This document shows, one piece after another, positions 60,265-64,000 of a stretch of 64,000 nt of DNA. The notes under the pieces are model-generated. The model ran no database searches. It was not told the origin of the DNA and saw only the letters and a list, made by a program, of their open reading frames with translations. The translations under genes were made by a program, and so were the position numbers. Source of the DNA: Ilumatobacter fluminis (GTDB lineage: Bacteria > Actinomycetota > Acidimicrobiia > Acidimicrobiales > Ilumatobacteraceae); the NCBI RefSeq assembly GCF_004364865.1, contig NZ_SOAU01000001.1, positions 3,876,001 through 3,940,000 on the forward strand, given 5' to 3'. Numbering within the stretch: position 1 is the first letter of the stretch; each line of letters opens with the position of its first letter.

Positions 60265-62817
60265 ATGATCACCACGCTCGCACGCAAATCGTTGCGTGCC
60301 CGACTGGGCCGCAACATCTTCATCGGTCTCGCGATCATGCTCGGCGTCTCGTTCGTCGCCGGCTCCTTCGTGCTCGCCGACTCCATGAAGGCCACGTTCA
60401 ACAACCTGTTCACCGAGCTCAGCGAGAACACCGACCTCGTCGTCCGCGCCGAACTCGAGGGCGCCGACGAGATGGACGGAGCCGTCCGCGATCCGATCGA
60501 CGCCTCGCTCGTCGACGAGGTCGCCGCGGTCGACGGCGTCGAACTCGCCGAGGGCAGCATCGCCCGATTCGCCCAGATGCTCGATCCCGACGGAGAACCG
60601 ATCTCCACCGGCGGCGCGCCGCAGTTCGGCATTTCGTGGAGTGGGGAGGGCCCGCTCAACGGCGTGACCCTCAAGGACGGCGCCGCACCCCAGGGACCCG
60701 ACGAGGTCGCGATCGACAAGGCCACGGCCGACCGGGTCGGCTACGAGGTCGGCGACGAGATGACGATCGTCTTCGACTCGGGCCAACGCTCCTTCACGAT
60801 CGTCGGTCTGGTCGGTCTCGGCGACACCGACGGCTTCGCCGGAGCGACCACATCGTTGTTCGACATCGACGAAGCCGCCGAGATCCTCGGTGCCGGCGAC
60901 CAGGTCGACACGATCGAGATCGCGCTCGTCGACGGTGCCGACATCGACACGGTCCAGGGCCAGATCGCCGAATTGTTGCCGGCTCGCGTCGAGGTCGTCA
61001 CCGGCGAACAGGTCGCCGACGAGACCTCCGACGCGATCAACCAGATCGTCGATCTCATCGGCACGGGCTTGTTGATCTTCGCCTTCGTGACCGCGTTCGT
61101 GTCGGCGTTCATCATCAACAACATCTTCGGCATCACGATCGGCCAGCGTCTCCGCGAGCTCGCGCTGCTGCGGTCGATCGGTGCCAACGCCGCGCAGGTC
61201 CGACGGATGATCGTGATCGAGGCGATCGTCGTCTCCCTGACGGCGACCGTCATCGGCATCTTCGGCGGACTCGTCGTCGCCCGGGGCATCATCGCCATCT
61301 TCAATCAGGCGGGCGCCGGGTTCCCCGACGTCGGCCTCACGATGCAGCCCCGAACGATCATCGTCGCCCTGATCGTCGGTCTCGGCGTCACGCTCGCCTC
61401 GGTGCTCGTGCCCGCCCGTCGAGCGTCGAAGATCCCGCCGGTCGCGGCGATGCGACCCGAGCTCGGCTTCACGGCCCTCAGCGCGAGCCGCCGTCTGATC
61501 GGTGGCGCCATCGTCACCGGCGTCGGCGTCGCGATGTTCCTGGTCGGGTTGTTCCTGCAGCCTGGCGGTGGTTTCGGCCTGGCCGTCTTCGCCGGCGGCG
61601 GAGCGCTCCTGACGTTCCTCGGCATCACCAGCCTGTCGTCCACGGTCGCCCACCCGGTGAGCCGGGCGATCGGGGCGCCGATCGAGAAGCTGTTCGGCCA
61701 GGCCGGCAAGTTCGCCCGCGACAACGCGTCACGGTCGCCGCGACGCACTGCACGGACCGCGTCCGCGCTCATGATCGGTGTGGCCCTCATCAGCGCCGGT
61801 GCCGTGTTCGCCTCGTCGCTGCGCGACACCTTCGGTCGGGTGCTCGACCGGGCGGTGACCGCCGACTACATCGTCACCGACGACTCGTTCCAGGGGCTGC
61901 CGCCGGCCGTCGCACAGAACATCGGCGAACTCGACGAGATCGAGGCCGTCTCCCCGTTCCGGTCGATCTTCGGCACGATCGGCGACGAACAGGTCGGCGT
62001 CACCGCCGTCGACCCGAACTCGTTCGGCGACCTGATCAACCTCGACGTGACCGACGGCGACTACGGCGGGCTGGTCGACGGCAACGGCGTCATGGTGTTC
62101 CGGGACGCCGCCGACGACCGCTCCCTGGAGGTGGGCGACGACGTCACGGTCACCTATCAGAACGGCGTCGAGTCGACCCTGGTCGTGTCGGGCATCTTCG
62201 ACGACAACTCGCTCGGCGGCGCCTGGTACATCTCACTCGCCGAACTCGAAGCGGCGAGCGACCAGACCCCACGCGACCAGTTCGTCCTCGCCCGCCTCGC
62301 CGACGGTGTCGATCCGATCGACGGCCGGGCGGCCGTCGAGGAGGCCATCGCCGAGTACCCGCAGGCCGGTGTGCAGGACAACGCCGAGTTCCGTGCCGAG
62401 CAGGAGGACCAGATCAACCAGCTGCTGGTGATCATCACCACCTTGTTGAGCATGGCGATCCTGATCTCGTTCCTCGGCATCGCCATCACGCTGGCGCTGT
62501 CGGTGTTCGAACGCACCCGTGAGATCGGGCTGCTGCGTGCGGTCGGCATGACGAAGAGGCAGCTGCGTCGAGCCGTTCGATGGGAGGCCGTGATCGTCGC
62601 CGTGTTCGGCGTGGTCGTCGGCGTCGTCGTCGGACTCTCGATGGGGATCGCCCTCGCCATCGCCGTCCCGGACTCGGTCATCGACGGGATCACCCTGCCG
62701 TGGGTCAACCTCGTGACGGTGCTGATCATGGCGATCGTCGCGGCCGTGATCGCGGCGCTGTACCCGGCGTACAAGGCATCGAACATGAACGTGCTCGACG
62801 CGATCTCGAACGAGTGA
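60265..62817 (+). CDS. FtsX-like ABC transporter permease
   Basis: The 850-residue permease has one helix near the N-terminus (~18-38), a large extracytoplasmic domain (~40-255), a first FtsX block of three helices (~260-395), a helix pair (~410-455), a second extracytoplasmic domain, and a second FtsX block (~725-845) with REIGLLRAVGMTKRQLRRAVRWEA. The matching first-block motif is RELALLRSIGANAAQVRRM. This is the duplicated layout of DUF214-type permeases. It functions with the ATPase one base upstream; the substrate is unknown. Confidence 0.9.
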   Translation: MITTLARKSLRARLGRNIFIGLAIMLGVSFVAGSFVLADSMKATFNNLFTELSENTDLVVRAELEGADEMDGAVRDPIDASLVDEVAAVDGVELAEGSIARFAQMLDPDGEPISTGGAPQFGISWSGEGPLNGVTLKDGAAPQGPDEVAIDKATADRVGYEVGDEMTIVFDSGQRSFTIVGLVGLGDTDGFAGATTSLFDIDEAAEILGAGDQVDTIEIALVDGADIDTVQGQIAELLPARVEVVTGEQVADETSDAINQIVDLIGTGLLIFAFVTAFVSAFIINNIFGITIGQRLRELALLRSIGANAAQVRRMIVIEAIVVSLTATVIGIFGGLVVARGIIAIFNQAGAGFPDVGLTMQPRTIIVALIVGLGVTLASVLVPARRASKIPPVAAMRPELGFTALSASRRLIGGAIVTGVGVAMFLVGLFLQPGGGFGLAVFAGGGALLTFLGITSLSSTVAHPVSRAIGAPIEKLFGQAGKFARDNASRSPRRTARTASALMIGVALISAGAVFASSLRDTFGRVLDRAVTADYIVTDDSFQGLPPAVAQNIGELDEIEAVSPFRSIFGTIGDEQVGVTAVDPNSFGDLINLDVTDGDYGGLVDGNGVMVFRDAADDRSLEVGDDVTVTYQNGVESTLVVSGIFDDNSLGGAWYISLAELEAASDQTPRDQFVLARLADGVDPIDGRAAVEEAIAEYPQAGVQDNAEFRAEQEDQINQLLVIITTLLSMAILISFLGIAITLALSVFERTREIGLLRAVGMTKRQLRRAVRWEAVIVAVFGVVVGVVVGLSMGIALAIAVPDSVIDGITLPWVNLVTVLIMAIVAAVIAALYPAYKASNMNVLDAISNE

Positions 62818-62836
62818 GCTGCGCGACACTGCGGGG

Positions 62837-63226
62837 ATGGCCTTCGACCTCGACCGGCTCGACCCCGCAGTGTCGTCGTTCCTCACCGAACGGCACCTCG
62901 CCACCATCACGACGCTCCGAGCCGACGGGACACCACACGTGGTACCCGTCGGTTTCGCGTACGACCCCGACGAGCGCGTGGTCCGCGTCATCACCAACGG
63001 CGACTCCCAGAAAGTGGCCAACGTCGAACGGCGTGGCCGGGCCGTCGTGAGCCAGGTCGACGGCCGGCGCTGGCTCACCCTCGAGGGTGAGGCCCGCGTC
63101 GAGCGTGATCCCGACGACGTCGCCCGTGCCGAAGCCGCCTACGAGCAGCGATACCAGGCGCCACGCGAGCGGCCCGGGCGCGTGGCGATCGTGATCGCGG
63201 TCGACCGGATCATGGGGAAGGTCTGA
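62837..63226 (+). CDS. PPOX-class F420-dependent-type protein
   Basis: The 129-residue protein is a small split-barrel oxidoreductase: LTERHLATITTLRADGTPHVVPVGFAYD, VRVITNGDSQKVANVERRGRAVVSQVDG and EGEARVERDPDDVARAEAAYEQRY. The proportions match actinobacterial F420-binding PPOX proteins. It follows the FtsX-like permease by 19 bp but is probably independent. The substrate is unknown. Confidence 0.82.
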   Translation: MAFDLDRLDPAVSSFLTERHLATITTLRADGTPHVVPVGFAYDPDERVVRVITNGDSQKVANVERRGRAVVSQVDGRRWLTLEGEARVERDPDDVARAEAAYEQRYQAPRERPGRVAIVIAVDRIMGKV

Positions 63227-63259
63227 CGCAGCGGGGCGCTGCGGCGAGAACGGCGCTGA

Positions 63260-64000
63260 TCAGCCGGCGCGGGTCGAGCGCCAGGGCAGGTCGTTGAGAT
63301 ACTTGACCGCCGCCGGGTGCGGATCCATCTCGCGGATCTCGGTCGGCTGGTGACGGTCGAGCCGTACCTGGCAACCGGGGCACCAGTACATCATGCGGCC
63401 GTAGCGTCCGATCGGCTGTGACTCGATCGTCTCGTGGCACCGGATGCAACCCTGCCCGCATCGTCCGTAGACGGCGAGGCCGGCCGTCGTGAGCCGGGTC
63501 GTGGCGCGCCGGGAACGGCCCTCGTTGGCCCGCACCATGCGGGCGGCGGTGTTCACGATCAGGACCGCGTCGTGATGCGTGAGATCGGAGATGTGCGCCC
63601 ACGGGCTGAGTTCGGCTGCCCAGAGCACCTCGCATCGGTACACGTTGCCGACGCCCTGCATCACGTGCTGATCGACCATCACGTCGCGCAGCCGGGTCTC
63701 GGGGTCGGCGTACGACAGCAGCAGGTTGACCGCCTCGGACAGATCGGCGTCGGGACGGGCGAGGTTGGGGCCCAGCCGACCGAAACCCGGATGGCGGGTG
63801 GGGTCGGGAAGTCGGTAGGTCTCGATCTCGGATGCGTCGAAACACACGGCGACGAAGTCGTCGGTCTGCACGGACGCACGCAGCGACTCCCAGCTGCGGC
63901 GCCACGGTGCGCCGTTGCGATAGACGTGCCACTCGCTCCGACCGCGGAGCTTGGTGTCGAGCACGAGCCCGTCGTCCCAGATGATCTCGACGTGCTTGCC
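63260..64000 (-). CDS. Fpg/Nei-family DNA glycosylase, 5' end outside window
   Basis: The visible ~247 residues are the middle and C-terminal parts of a formamidopyrimidine-DNA glycosylase/endonuclease VIII. They include the beta-sandwich segment DGLVLDTKLRGRSEWHVYR and the helix-two-turn-helix VMVDQHVMQGVGNVYRCEVLW. A zinc finger (CIRC and CPGC) closes the visible part. The N-terminal catalytic Pro/Glu lies beyond 64000, so the frame is open at the edge. It repairs oxidised bases in DNA. It is convergent with the PPOX gene. Confidence 0.88.
   Translation of the reverse strand, partial: GKHVEIIWDDGLVLDTKLRGRSEWHVYRNGAPWRRSWESLRASVQTDDFVAVCFDASEIETYRLPDPTRHPGFGRLGPNLARPDADLSEAVNLLLSYADPETRLRDVMVDQHVMQGVGNVYRCEVLWAAELSPWAHISDLTHHDAVLIVNTAARMVRANEGRSRRATTRLTTAGLAVYGRCGQGCIRCHETIESQPIGRYGRMMYWCPGCQVRLDRHQPTEIREMDPHPAAVKYLNDLPWRSTRAG

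Overview
This is a very GC-rich chromosomal window from a free-living actinobacterium. The best guess is an Acidimicrobiia (Ilumatobacter-like) organism. The reasons are GTG/TTG starts with 4-base stop/start overlaps, lipoproteins with Thr/Pro/Ala linkers, F420/PPOX-family proteins, DtxR/IdeR- and Zur-like sites, and many short divergent operons. The assignment is inference. I see no phage, IS element or CRISPR array.

Metal island, 0-18 kb. Positions 45-6795 form an iron/heme module: a siderophore-interacting protein and a binding lipoprotein on the minus strand, divergent from a tightly overlapping plus-strand operon (two FecCD permeases, HmuT-like heme lipoprotein, HugZ-like heme-degrading protein, ABC ATPase). 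An IdeR-like palindrome lies between them. Positions 6839-18092 form a zinc-starvation module: two COG0523 (CobW-like) GTPases, a DUF1826 protein, an HD-domain protein, zinc-free ribosomal proteins bL28 and bL33, ZnuABC and a Fur-family regulator that is probably Zur. A shared ATTCTCA/TGAGAAT motif marks several of the promoters. Inside this module sit a manganese exporter-type gene (UPF0016) with a clear yybP-ykoY Mn2+ riboswitch, a second iron-type binding lipoprotein, and a fasciclin lipoprotein broken by a one-base frameshift.

18.2-21.7 kb holds the most unusual signal. Three copies of a ~62-nt structured element lie in the 5' leaders of three separate transcription units (zinc metallopeptidase, hemolysin III-type membrane protein, small unknown protein). 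Each copy has an aligned -10-like hexamer upstream and an SD plus start codon 29-33 nt downstream. A tRNA-Arg(CCU) follows.

21.7-38 kb: a holin-like/phosphodiesterase fusion; a membrane-transport run (SulP permease, YihY, K+ channel); small membrane proteins; a sulfatase operon with its own formylglycine-generating enzyme, a methyltransferase and a HAD phosphatase; SHOCT/DUF proteins; and a kinase-like/flippase-like fusion.

37.7-46.5 kb: one overlapping operon in which two sensor proteins with degenerate nucleotidyl-cyclase domains flank an MscS channel carrying a cyclic-nucleotide-binding-like domain, followed by a Vps62-domain membrane protein and a Usp-like protein.

46.5-64 kb: a PPOX/TetR pair with palindromic operators, an FeS photolyase-like gene, a tyrosine phosphatase, an SRPBCC protein, an acidic 36-residue-repeat membrane protein divergent from a two-component system, a giant cyclase-STAND-TPR regulator, a MacB-type ABC exporter, another PPOX protein, and a Fpg/Nei glycosylase cut by the window edge.
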